Source of the DNA: Streptomyces sp. CB01635
GTDB lineage: Bacteria > Actinomycetota > Actinomycetes > Streptomycetales > Streptomycetaceae
Direction: 5' to 3'
NCBI RefSeq assembly: GCF_002803065.1
Contig: NZ_NNBL01000026.1
Coordinates: 1 to 43,509 of the forward strand
DNA: 43,509 nt
Part shown: piece by piece, positions 16,398 through 23,366 of the stretch
How the letters are laid out: each line of letters begins with the position of its first letter
Numbering within the stretch: the first letter of the stretch is position 1
Notes under the pieces: generated by a model
What the model saw: the letters and a program-made list of their open reading frames with translations, nothing else
Database searches by the model: none
Told to the model about the DNA's origin: nothing
Translations under genes and position numbers: made by a program

Positions 16398-16804
16398 GCA
16401 GGCTCCCCGCCCTGCTCACCCTCGCGCTTCCTGAGCTCCTCCTCGCGGCGGCGCAGATCGGCCTCCCAGTCCTTGAGGAGCGACTCGTCCTTCACTTCTT
16501 CAGAAGACGCAGCCTCCTCGCGCAGGGAGTGCAGGAACTCGGGGTTGTCGTCGGGTGCGACGAACGTGGTGCGGTGGCTGCGGTGCCACTCGGACGGTGT
16601 CGAGCCGTTCGCGGGCGCGTGCCGGTGCCGGCCCGCGACGAGCCAGGCGATCGGGCCGACGAGCACTTCGCCGAAGAGCAGGATGATGATGACCCACACG
16701 ACCTTCGGCAGGCCCCTGACCTCCTCCTCCGGAGTGTTCAGGCAGTCGATGAAGGCGTAGATCCACAACGCCAGGACCAGCAGGAACGGCAAGTAGCGGA
16801 GCAT
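16394..16804 (-). CDS. PLDc_N-type two-helix membrane protein
   Basis: A 136-residue protein with two N-terminal membrane helices (MLRYLPFLLVLALWIYAFIDCL and PKVVWVIIILLFGEVLVGPIAWLV). These match the phospholipase D nuclease N-terminal domain common in small actinobacterial proteins, where it is a membrane anchor rather than an enzyme. A cytoplasmic Arg/His-rich stretch and a charged C-terminal helix (EEVKDESLLKDWEADLRRREEELRKREGE) follow and may form a coiled coil. ATG 16804 was chosen so that the first helix starts at the N-terminus; a TTG at 16822 would add 6 residues. It is divergent from mqnL and its end overlaps the deaminase start. Confidence 0.82.
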   Translation of the reverse strand: MLRYLPFLLVLALWIYAFIDCLNTPEEEVRGLPKVVWVIIILLFGEVLVGPIAWLVAGRHRHAPANGSTPSEWHRSHRTTFVAPDDNPEFLHSLREEAASSEEVKDESLLKDWEADLRRREEELRKREGEQGGEPA

Positions 16805-16893
16805 GGTGTCGCGATCCCCCAAGGAGCGGCGTGGGGACGACGCAGGCCCCCCGGTGACCGGGTCAGGGTAGCCGGTGCTCGATACTGGGACGC

Positions 16894-18345
16894 ATGGCTT
16901 ACGACGATCTTCGCTCCCTCCTGCGGGCGCTGGAGCGCGAGGGTGACCTCAAGCGCATCAAGGCCGAGGTCGACCCCTATCTGGAGGTCGGTGAGATCGT
17001 CGACCGGGTGCAGAAGTCCGGCGGCCCCGCTCTCCTCTTCGAGAACGTGCGCGGCTCCTCGATGCCGCTCGCGATGAATGTGTACGGGACCGACCGGCGC
17101 CTGCTCAAGGCGCTCGGCCTGAAGTCCTACGAGGAGATCAGCGACAAGATCGGCGGCCTGCTGCGCCCCGAGCTGCCGCACGGCTTCGTGGGCGTGCGCG
17201 AGGCGTTCGGCAAGCTCGGCTCGATGGTGCACGTGCCGCCGAAGAAGGTGAAGGACGCGCCGGTGCAGGAGGTCGTCCTGCGCGGCGACGACGTGGACCT
17301 GGACCAGCTCCCGGCCCTGTTCACCTGGCCCGAGGACGGCGGCTCCTTCTTCAACCTCGGTCTCACGCACACCAAGGACCCTGAGAGCGGCATCCGCAAC
17401 CTCGGGCTCTACCGGCTCCAGCGCCACGACCGGCGCACCATCGGCATGCACTGGCAGATCCACAAGGACAGCCGCAACCACTACCAGGTGGCCGCCAGGA
17501 AGGGCGAGAAGCTGCCGGTCGCGATCGCCTTCGGCTGCCCGCCCGCCGTGACGTACGCGTCCACGGCCCCGCTGCCCGGGGACATCGACGAGTACCTCTT
17601 CGCCGGGTTCATCCAGGGCAAGCGGATCGAGATGGTCGACTGCAAGACGGTGCCGCTCCAGGTGCCGGCGAACGCCGAGGTCGTTCTCGAGGGCTGGCTG
17701 GAGCCCGGGGAGATGCTCCCCGAGGGCCCGTTCGGCGACCACACCGGTTTCTACACGCCGCAGGAACCCTTCCCCGCGCTGACGATCGACTGCGTGACGA
17801 TGCGCAAGCGTCCGCTGCTGCAGTCCATCGTGGTGGGGCGCCCGCCGACGGAGGACGGTCCCCTCGGCCGGGCCACGGAGCGCTTCTTCCTGCCGCTCCT
17901 CAAGATCATCGTGCCGGACATCGTGGACTACCACCTGCCCGAGTCGGGCGGCTTCCACAACTGCGCGATCGTCTCGATCGACAAGAAGTACCCGAAACAC
18001 GCGCAGAAGGTGATGCACGCCGTGTGGGGCGCCCACATGATGTCGCTGACCAAACTGATCGTGGTCGTCGACTCGGACTGCGACGTGCACGATCTGCACG
18101 AGGTCGCGTGGCGGGCGCTCGGGAACACGGACTACGCCCGTGACCTGACGGTCGCCGAGGGTCCCGTCGACCACCTCGACCACGCGTCGTACCAGCAGTT
18201 CTGGGGCGGCAAGGCGGGCATCGACGCGACGAAGAAGTGGCCCGAGGAGGGCTACACGCGGGACGGCGGCTGGCCCGAGATGGTGCTGTCCGACCCGCAG
18301 ACGGCGGCGACGGTCGACCGCCGCTGGAAGGAGTACGGCCTGTGA
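16894..18345 (+). CDS. mqnL: UbiD-family decarboxylase of the futalosine menaquinone pathway
   Basis: A 483-residue UbiD-type decarboxylase that uses prenylated FMN. Family features include the N-terminus DDLRSLLRALEREGDLKRI, PALLFENV, the substrate region EGPFGDHTGFYTP with its conserved acidic residues, and the closing WGGKAGIDATKKW. It sits in one operon with a UbiA-like prenyltransferase (GTGA overlap) and a UbiX-like flavin prenyltransferase, the set assigned in Streptomyces to the late steps after 1,4-dihydroxy-6-naphthoate. It would remove the ring carboxyl group after or around prenylation. ATG 16894 lies about 90 nt from the divergent membrane-protein gene. The symbol rests on context and family, since general UbiD proteins act on many acids. 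Confidence 0.92.
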   Translation: MAYDDLRSLLRALEREGDLKRIKAEVDPYLEVGEIVDRVQKSGGPALLFENVRGSSMPLAMNVYGTDRRLLKALGLKSYEEISDKIGGLLRPELPHGFVGVREAFGKLGSMVHVPPKKVKDAPVQEVVLRGDDVDLDQLPALFTWPEDGGSFFNLGLTHTKDPESGIRNLGLYRLQRHDRRTIGMHWQIHKDSRNHYQVAARKGEKLPVAIAFGCPPAVTYASTAPLPGDIDEYLFAGFIQGKRIEMVDCKTVPLQVPANAEVVLEGWLEPGEMLPEGPFGDHTGFYTPQEPFPALTIDCVTMRKRPLLQSIVVGRPPTEDGPLGRATERFFLPLLKIIVPDIVDYHLPESGGFHNCAIVSIDKKYPKHAQKVMHAVWGAHMMSLTKLIVVVDSDCDVHDLHEVAWRALGNTDYARDLTVAEGPVDHLDHASYQQFWGGKAGIDATKKWPEEGYTRDGGWPEMVLSDPQTAATVDRRWKEYGL

Positions 18346-19244
18346 CCAGCGCTTCCGCCGCGATCCCGCAGCCGGGCCGCACCAAGGCGTTCCTGCGGCT
18401 CGTCATGATCGAGCACTCGGTGTTCGCGCTGCCGTTCGCGTACATCGCGGCGCTCACCGCGATGTTCCGGATGGACGGGAACATCCACTGGTGGCGGCTG
18501 CTGCTCGTGACGATCGCGATGGTCGGCCTGCGCACGTTCGCGATGGCCGTGAACCGGATCATCGACCGCGAGATCGACGCCCGTAACCCGAGGACCGCGC
18601 ACCGCGAACTCGTCACGGGCGCGATGTCCGTGAAGTCCGCCTGGACCGGCGCGCTCATCGCGCTCGTCGTCTTCCTCGGCGCGGCCGCCCTGCTCAACCC
18701 GCTGTGCCTGGCGCTCGCGCCCATCGCGGTGATCCCGATGGTCGTCTATCCGTACGGCAAGCGGTTCACGAACTTCCCGCAGGCCATCCTGGGTCTCGCC
18801 CAGGCGATGGGGCCGGTCGGCGCCTGGCTGGCGATCACCGGCGAGTGGTCGTGGGACGGGGTGATCCTCGGGCTCGCGGTCGGCATCTGGATCGGCGGCT
18901 TCGACCTCATCTACGCCTGCCAGGACGTGGAGACGGACCGCGAGGTCGGCGTGATGTCGGTGCCGGCCCGCTTCGGAATCCCGGCGGCGATCTGGGGAGC
19001 GCGCGGCTGCCACACGCTCACCACGGCGCTGTTCGTCTGGTACGCCCTGGCCACGGACGCGGGTGCGTTCTTCTGGCTCGGCCTCGTCATCGTCGCGGGC
19101 GCCTTCCTCTACGAGCACACGATCGTGCGGCCGCGCGACCTTTCCCGGCTCAACCGGGCCTTCTTCCAGGTCAACGGCTTCATCGGGATCGCCCTGTTCG
19201 TGTGCGCGCTGCTCGACCTCCTCGTGCGCGGCCTGACTGTCTGA
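18342..19244 (+). CDS. mqnP: UbiA-family prenyltransferase, menaquinone pathway
   Basis: A 300-residue polytopic membrane enzyme of the UbiA superfamily that attaches the polyisoprenyl chain to the naphthoate ring. Both Asp-rich motifs that bind Mg2+ and prenyl diphosphate are present: NRIIDREIDARNPRT and DVETDREVGVMSVPARFG. Eight to nine hydrophobic helices are visible. The GTG start at 18342 overlaps the mqnL stop (GTGA), fixing the start and showing translational coupling. Neighbours mqnL and mqnM support assignment to the futalosine route rather than to haem O or other UbiA substrates. Confidence 0.94.
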   Translation: MTSASAAIPQPGRTKAFLRLVMIEHSVFALPFAYIAALTAMFRMDGNIHWWRLLLVTIAMVGLRTFAMAVNRIIDREIDARNPRTAHRELVTGAMSVKSAWTGALIALVVFLGAAALLNPLCLALAPIAVIPMVVYPYGKRFTNFPQAILGLAQAMGPVGAWLAITGEWSWDGVILGLAVGIWIGGFDLIYACQDVETDREVGVMSVPARFGIPAAIWGARGCHTLTTALFVWYALATDAGAFFWLGLVIVAGAFLYEHTIVRPRDLSRLNRAFFQVNGFIGIALFVCALLDLLVRGLTV

Positions 19245-19275
19245 CTGCGGCCGGGTGCCGGATAGGCTCGACGGC
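19241..19275 (+). promoter_or_regulatory. Internal promoter for a leaderless mqnM transcript
   Basis: CTGACT (19241-19246) and TAGGCT (19263-19268) are separated by 16 bp and resemble HrdB-type -35 and -10 boxes. The -10 ends 7 nt before the mqnM ATG, so transcription would start at or beside it. The -35 overlaps the mqnP stop codon. mqnM may thus be made both from the operon and from its own promoter. Confidence 0.55.
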
Positions 19276-19956
19276 ATGACCGCAGGAGAAAATGGGCGCC
19301 GGCCTTGGATCGTGGGGGTGTCCGGCGCGTCGGGGACCCCGTATGCCGCCGCGGTTCTGCGCGCGCTGCTCGACGCGGGGGAGAGCGTGGACCTCGTCGT
19401 CTCGCGGGCCTCGCGGCTGACGCTGCTCGACGAGACGGGTATCGCGTTCCGGGACGCGCACTGGCGCGAGGACCTGGGTGAGTGGCTGGCGCGCGGGGCG
19501 GACGGGAAGCCGGCCACGTTCGCGATGGGCGACCGGCTCGACCAGGTCAGGTACTGGTCCGCCGGGGATCTGGCGGCGGGACCGTCGTCCGGGTCGTATC
19601 CGGCGAAGGGCATGATCATCGTCCCCGCGTCCACGGCGTGCGTGGCGGGTGTGGCGCTCGGCCTGTCGAAGGATCTGCTCCAGCGCGCGGCGAGCGTGAC
19701 GCTCAAGGAAGGGCGCAGGCTGGTCGTCGCGGTGCGCGAGACACCGCTGAACGGACAGACGCTGAAGCATCTGGTGGCGCTGGACGAGGCGGGCGCCGTG
19801 GTGCTGCCCGCCTCTCCGGCGTTCTACGCGGGGGCGACGCACATCCAGGATCTGGTGGACTTCGTCGCCGGGCGGGCGCTCGACGCGGCGGGGGTGCCGC
19901 ATCGGCTCTACCGCCGGTGGCAGGGAGAGCTCGGGGGCGGCTCTCCGGACCGTTAG
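19276..19956 (+). CDS. mqnM: UbiX-family flavin prenyltransferase, menaquinone pathway
   Basis: A 226-residue UbiX/Pad1 flavin prenyltransferase. It makes prenylated FMN from FMN and dimethylallyl phosphate, the cofactor needed by the UbiD-type enzyme two genes upstream. The FMN-binding opening GVSGASGTPYAAAVLRAL, SRASRLTLLDE, and the region PASTACVAGVALGLSKDLLQRAA are typical, as is the RETPLNGQTLKHLVAL segment near the end. ATG 19276 starts 31 nt after mqnP and coincides with a likely leaderless promoter. The stop overlaps the stop of the small opposite-strand gene by 2 nt. Confidence 0.95.
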   Translation: MTAGENGRRPWIVGVSGASGTPYAAAVLRALLDAGESVDLVVSRASRLTLLDETGIAFRDAHWREDLGEWLARGADGKPATFAMGDRLDQVRYWSAGDLAAGPSSGSYPAKGMIIVPASTACVAGVALGLSKDLLQRAASVTLKEGRRLVVAVRETPLNGQTLKHLVALDEAGAVVLPASPAFYAGATHIQDLVDFVAGRALDAAGVPHRLYRRWQGELGGGSPDR

Positions 19957-20084
19957 CGCTTCTTGGCGCGCGCGGCCCGCTTCTCAGCGGCACGCGCCTC
20001 GACGGCGGACTGGTGGGCACGCGAGCGGTTGGCCTGGTCCTGCAGCTCGCGCATACGGGCGTAGGCCATCTCGATCGTGTACAC
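19953..20084 (-). CDS. Small basic hypothetical protein (43 residues)
   Basis: An open frame from GTG 20084 to TAA at 19953 encodes 43 residues beginning VYTIEMAYARMRELQDQ and ending in a run rich in Ala, Arg and Lys (AEKRAARAKKR). The codons follow the high-GC third-position pattern of the genome. AGGAG lies 10 nt before the GTG, and ATG at 20069 (MAYARMREL) is an alternative start. The product is predicted to be one long, strongly basic helix, which would suit RNA or DNA binding; that is inference. It is convergent with mqnM and divergent from the Lrp/AsnC gene. I do not recognise a named family. Confidence 0.65.
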   Translation of the reverse strand: MYTIEMAYARMRELQDQANRSRAHQSAVEARAAEKRAARAKKR

Positions 20085-20141
20085 GGTGGCAACACTCCTG
20101 AATGATCGTCTTTGATCGGTAGTCGAAGATCGCTTGAAAGG

Positions 20142-20172
20142 TCAGCCGAAGGTGAAACCGGGTTTCGGCTGA
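20142..20172. promoter_or_regulatory. Inverted repeat between the small basic gene and the Lrp gene
   Basis: TCAGCCGAA (20142-20150) and TTCGGCTGA (20164-20172) are perfect 9-bp arms around a 13-nt loop in an unusually AT-rich 170-bp intergenic region. It lies between two divergent start codons, so it is more likely an operator or 5' leader structure than a terminator. TAAACT near 20217 could be a -10 box for the Lrp gene. Confidence 0.45.
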
Positions 20173-20256
20173 AAGATTCACAGGGGCAACGCCCTGCACG
20201 CCTTAGATTCTACACGTAAACTCGCGTCAACGCAGAATAATGAAAGGCATGGACCT

Positions 20257-20712
20257 ATGGACGCCGTGGACAGGCAGCTCATTCAGGCTCTGCGCGAGAA
20301 CGGCCGCGCCTCGTATGCCGAGCTGGGACGCCTCGTAGGCCTGTCCGGGCCCAGCGTCACCGACCGCATCAACCGTCTCGAAGCGGCCGGCGTCATCACC
20401 GGGTACCGCGCGACCGTCGACTCGCCCTCGCTCGGCCTCGGCGTCACCGCCCTGATCGGCATCTCGCTCTCCGACGCCGCCGACCACGAGGACGTGGCGC
20501 ACCGGCTCAAGGACCTGCACGAGATCGAGGACTGCTGGTTCATCGCGGGCGACGACTCGTACATGCTCAAGGTGCGGGTCGGCGACGTGGACGGCCTGGA
20601 GCGCACCATCCGCCGGCTCAGCGGCACGAAGGGTGTCTCACGCACGCGCACCACGATCGTGCTGTCCACCAAGTGGGAGAACCGAGTGGGGGAGCTGCCG
20701 GAGGAGGAGTAG
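20257..20712 (+). CDS. Lrp/AsnC-family transcriptional regulator
   Basis: A 151-residue feast/famine regulator. The N-terminal winged HTH (about 3-60) begins MDAVDRQLIQALRENGRASYAELGRLVGLSGPSVTDRINRLEAAGVITGY, the classic AsnC signature. The C-terminal RAM domain (about 65-145) has the alpha/beta fold with WFIAGDDSYMLKVRV, the region that binds small effectors, often amino acids. The ATG at 20257 is preceded by GAAAGG about 10 nt upstream; an ATG at 20250 is out of frame. Placement between mqnM and mqnE is suggestive but does not prove control of menaquinone genes. Confidence 0.93.
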   Translation: MDAVDRQLIQALRENGRASYAELGRLVGLSGPSVTDRINRLEAAGVITGYRATVDSPSLGLGVTALIGISLSDAADHEDVAHRLKDLHEIEDCWFIAGDDSYMLKVRVGDVDGLERTIRRLSGTKGVSRTRTTIVLSTKWENRVGELPEEE

Positions 20713-20741
20713 GGGCGGGCACGTAGTGCCTGATGGGGGCC

Positions 20742-20765
20742 CCTCCCGCCCGAAGGGTGGGGGAG
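20742..20765 (+). terminator. Imperfect GC-rich hairpin upstream of mqnE
   Basis: CTCCCGCCC (20743-20751) faces GGGTGGGGGAG (20755-20765) around a GAA-type loop, giving an imperfect stem of about 8 bp without a T-run. Similar CTCCCGCCCGAAGGG elements are, from memory, common dispersed intergenic hairpins in Streptomyces. It would end the Lrp gene transcript 30 nt after its stop. Confidence 0.45.
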
Positions 20766-20796
20766 TACGGTTGGCCGCAGTCTTTGGTGAGGAGCA

Positions 20797-21966
20797 ATGG
20801 CAATGGACGTAGGGCTCAAGCGCGAGCTGGAGCAGAAGGTGCGGGACGGCGAGCGGCTGTCCCGTGAGGACGGCGTCGCGCTGTACGAGTCGGACGACCT
20901 GGCCTGGCTGGGCGGACTCGCCCACGAGGTGCGCACGCGCAAGAACGGCGACGTCGTCCACTTCAACGTCAACCGCCACCTCAACATGACGAACGTGTGC
21001 ACCGCCTCGTGTGCGTACTGCTCGTTCCAGCGCAAGCCGGGCGAGAAGGACGCGTACACGATGCGCATCGAGGAGGCCGTCCGCCTCGCCAAGGCGATGG
21101 AGAACGAGAACCTCACCGAGCTGCACATCGTCAACGGCCTGCACCCGACGCTGCCCTGGCGTTACTACCCGCGCTCCCTGAAGGCCCTCAAGGAGGCGCT
21201 GCCGAACGTCGCGCTGAAGGCGTTCACGGCGACGGAGATCCACCACTTCGAGACGATCTCCGGGCTCTCCGCCTCCGAGATCCTCGACGAGCTGATCGAC
21301 GCCGGTCTCGAGTCGCTGACCGGCGGCGGCGCGGAGATCTTCGACTGGGAGATCCGCCAGCACATCGTCGACCACGCCACCCACTGGGAGGACTGGTCGC
21401 GGATTCACCGCCTCGCGCACGAGAAGGGTCTCAAGACCCCGTCCACGATGCTGTACGGGCACATCGAGGAGCCCCGTCACCGCGTCGACCACGTGCTGCG
21501 CCTGCGCGAACTCCAGGACGAGACCGGCGGTTTCCAGGTCTTCATCCCGCTGCGCTACCAGCACGACTTCGTCGACATGAAGGACGGCAAGGTCCGCAAC
21601 CGCCTCCAGGCGCGTACGACCATGGCGACCGGCGCCGAGGCGCTCAAGACCTTCGCGGTCTCCCGGCTCCTGTTCGACAACGTGCCGCACGTGAAGTGCT
21701 TCTGGGTCATGCACGGCGTGCAGACCACCCAGCTCGCGCTCCAGCACGGCGCCGACGACATGGACGGCTCGGTCGTCGAGTACAAGATCACGCACGACGC
21801 GGACAACTACGGGACGCCGAACAAGCTGACCCGTGAGGACCTGCTCGACCTGATCCGCGACGCCGGCTTCCGGCCCGTCGAGCGGAACACCCGGTACGAG
21901 ATCATCCGCGAGTACGACGGCCCGGACCCGGCGCGGCGCGAGACGCCGCAGGCGATGCGGGTCTGA
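20797..21966 (+). CDS. mqnE: Aminofutalosine synthase (radical SAM)
   Basis: A 389-residue radical SAM enzyme. MqnE joins the adenosyl radical of SAM to 3-[(1-carboxyvinyl)oxy]benzoate and, with loss of CO2, forms aminofutalosine, the second committed step of the futalosine pathway. The [4Fe-4S] cluster motif CTASCAYC (Cys68, 72, 75) follows FNVNRHLNMTNV. FQVFIPLRYQHDF and WVMHGVQTTQLALQHGADDMDGSVVEYKITH are typical of MqnE/MqnC relatives. GAGGAG precedes two in-frame ATGs at 20797 and 20803; the second has the better spacing and would shorten the protein by 2 residues. A strong bidirectional terminator follows. Confidence 0.96.
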   Translation: MAMDVGLKRELEQKVRDGERLSREDGVALYESDDLAWLGGLAHEVRTRKNGDVVHFNVNRHLNMTNVCTASCAYCSFQRKPGEKDAYTMRIEEAVRLAKAMENENLTELHIVNGLHPTLPWRYYPRSLKALKEALPNVALKAFTATEIHHFETISGLSASEILDELIDAGLESLTGGGAEIFDWEIRQHIVDHATHWEDWSRIHRLAHEKGLKTPSTMLYGHIEEPRHRVDHVLRLRELQDETGGFQVFIPLRYQHDFVDMKDGKVRNRLQARTTMATGAEALKTFAVSRLLFDNVPHVKCFWVMHGVQTTQLALQHGADDMDGSVVEYKITHDADNYGTPNKLTREDLLDLIRDAGFRPVERNTRYEIIREYDGPDPARRETPQAMRV

Positions 21967-22009
21967 CGTCGTCTCTGATCTGACGACGTCTCTGACGACA
22001 GACGCAATC

Positions 22010-22051
22010 GCGAAGAGGGGCTCCGGCCGGTTTGCCGGGGCCCCTCTTCGC
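22010..22051. terminator. Bidirectional terminator between mqnE and the GNAT gene
   Basis: GCGAAGAGGGGC (22010-22021) and GCCCCTCTTCGC (22040-22051) form a perfect 12-bp stem with an 18-nt loop that can extend inward (CCGG/CCGG). It lies between the stops of two convergent genes, 44 nt after mqnE and 6 nt before the end of the acetyltransferase gene. Confidence 0.85.
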
Positions 22052-22056
22052 TCATG

Positions 22057-22581
22057 TCATGTCACCGGCAGCAGCATCGTGATGTCGTCGCGGTCGTCGC
22101 CGGGGGCCACCCGGATCGCGCCGGGGACACGGCCGACCTCCTTGTAGCCGCACGCCGCGTAGAAACGGTCGGCGCCGGTGCCGCCGCGGCAGGTGAGACG
22201 GATGGCCTCGATGCCGTCGAAGGCGCGGGCGGCGTCGGCCGCGGCGGCCATCAGCTCCCGCCCGTACCCCTTGCCCTGGTACCGCGGGTGGATCATCACC
22301 GTGTACAGCCAGATGTAGTGCTTCTGCAGGCGGTGCTGGTTGTGCGTGAAGAAGGCCGTCGCCGCGACAGCGCCCTCCTCGTCACGTCCGACCAGGAGCC
22401 GGGTGCGGCCCTCGGCCATCGCGGCGAGGTGCCTGACCAGCTCGGGGCGGATGTCCTCGGTGGTGACGGGCGGGACGAAGCCGACCGCTCCGCCCGCGTT
22501 GGACACGTCGGCCCAGAGCGCGAGGACGTCGTCCCGCAGCGCCGGATCGGTCGGCGGGTCCAGCTGAAACGTAAGGGTCAT
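22057..22581 (-). CDS. GNAT family N-acetyltransferase
   Basis: A 174-residue GCN5-related acetyltransferase that would move an acetyl group from acetyl-CoA to an amine; the substrate is unknown. Motif A, the acetyl-CoA pyrophosphate loop, is RYQGKGYGRELM after the beta-4 strand WLYTVMIHP. The C-terminal FYAACGYKEVGRVPGA matches the usual alpha-4/beta-6 region. The ATG at 22581 gives a normal single-domain length. It is convergent with mqnE and divergent from the DUF4229-like gene. Confidence 0.88.
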   Translation of the reverse strand: MTLTFQLDPPTDPALRDDVLALWADVSNAGGAVGFVPPVTTEDIRPELVRHLAAMAEGRTRLLVGRDEEGAVAATAFFTHNQHRLQKHYIWLYTVMIHPRYQGKGYGRELMAAAADAARAFDGIEAIRLTCRGGTGADRFYAACGYKEVGRVPGAIRVAPGDDRDDITMLLPVT

Positions 22582-22687
22582 TGGGTCACTCTAACCATTA
22601 CTTGCGGTACCGCTCAATGCCCTTCCGGGGCCGCATGCTTCACTTGGTGGTGCGTAGGACCGATTCGGAACGGAAGAGTGGATTGAC

Positions 22688-22984
22688 ATGCTCCGCTACA
22701 CGCTGATGCGCTTCGGGATCTTCGCGGGCTGCTTCCTTGTCGTCTGGGGTCTCGCCTCGACGGGCATCGTGCCCCGCGGCGCCGGCGGCTCGTACTTCCT
22801 GTGGATCGCCCTGCTCGGTCTCGTCATCTCCGCGCCGATCAGCTACGTCGCGCTGCGCAAGGAGCGCGACCGGGCCTCGGTCAAGATCGTCGAGCGCGTC
22901 GACCGCACGAAGGCCAACTACGAGCGCAACCGCACGCAGGAAGACATCGCGGACGACACGGCCCGCGCGCAGAGCGCCTCGTAA
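22688..22984 (+). CDS. DUF4229-like small membrane protein
   Basis: A 98-residue protein with two N-terminal membrane helices (LMRFGIFAGCFLVVWGLASTGI and YFLWIALLGLVISAPISYVAL) followed by a charged cytoplasmic tail of about 40 residues (KERDRASVKIVERVDRTKANYERNRTQED). It resembles DUF4229 proteins, which are widespread and uncharacterised in actinobacteria. Upstream GGAAGAG serves the ATG at 22688. A very strong terminator follows 49 nt after the stop, so it is probably monocistronic. Confidence 0.82.
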   Translation: MLRYTLMRFGIFAGCFLVVWGLASTGIVPRGAGGSYFLWIALLGLVISAPISYVALRKERDRASVKIVERVDRTKANYERNRTQEDIADDTARAQSAS

Positions 22985-23033
22985 CGCACCTTGTCCCCGA
23001 AGTCCCGTGTAAGGGACTCGTAAGCTTCGTCAC

Positions 23034-23079
23034 AACGCAGGTGGCCCCGGCATCGCTCGATGCCGGGGCCACCTGCGTT
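23034..23079 (+). terminator. Strong 22-bp terminator hairpin
   Basis: A perfect inverted repeat pairs positions 23034-23055 with 23058-23079 (core GGTGGCCCCGGCATCG and its complement) with a minimal loop, and is followed by TTTT partly inside the stem. It is the clearest terminator in the window and isolates the DUF4229-like gene from the leader-peptide/symporter transcription unit. Confidence 0.93.
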
Positions 23080-23167
23080 TTCCAGGCCCAAGGGTCATGG
23101 AGTGGGTCATTTCTTCCCCAAAGAACCCCTTTGATGTTCTCAAAGCATGAGTGTTAACGTGATTGAC

Positions 23168-23266
23168 ATGAAGACATCCGCAGCCCGCATGCCCATGAGT
23201 GTTCCGCTCGTGGCGCGCCTGCATGTCGACCTCTGCCGTTGCATGTCCGCGGCCTGTCGCCTCTGA
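23168..23266 (+). CDS. Cys-containing leader peptide upstream of the symporter
   Basis: A short frame (ATG 23168, or ATG 23189 or 23195) encodes up to 32 residues and ends VPLVARLHVDLCRCMSAACRL. The HVDLCRC...C pattern matches, from memory, the short putative leader peptides found in actinobacteria upstream of sulfur and cysteine genes. It contains three Cys codons near its end and stops 100 nt before the symporter start. TTGATG (23131) and TTAACG (23154), 17 bp apart, are a possible promoter placing the start of the mRNA close to ATG 23168. The likely role is cis-acting: ribosome stalling at Cys codons would alter downstream RNA folding or Rho access. Confidence 0.72.
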   Translation: MKTSAARMPMSVPLVARLHVDLCRCMSAACRL

Positions 23267-23366
23267 AGCGACTCCCCCCGATGCAGCGGCGCCCCTGGTT
23301 CTTCCTCCCGCGGTGGCCGCTTCCTTACGTCCAACCCCACCCGCGCGTCATCACTGGAGTGTGTCC

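Noticed and set aside
21964..22005. Short GACGTCTCTGACGAC-like direct repeats after mqnE
   Set aside because: Only two imperfect copies lie beside the terminator; this is probably local slippage without function.
22881..23072. A short minus-strand frame across the terminator after the DUF4229-like gene
   Set aside because: It is an artefact of the long inverted repeat and the antisense of a real gene, with no ribosome binding site.
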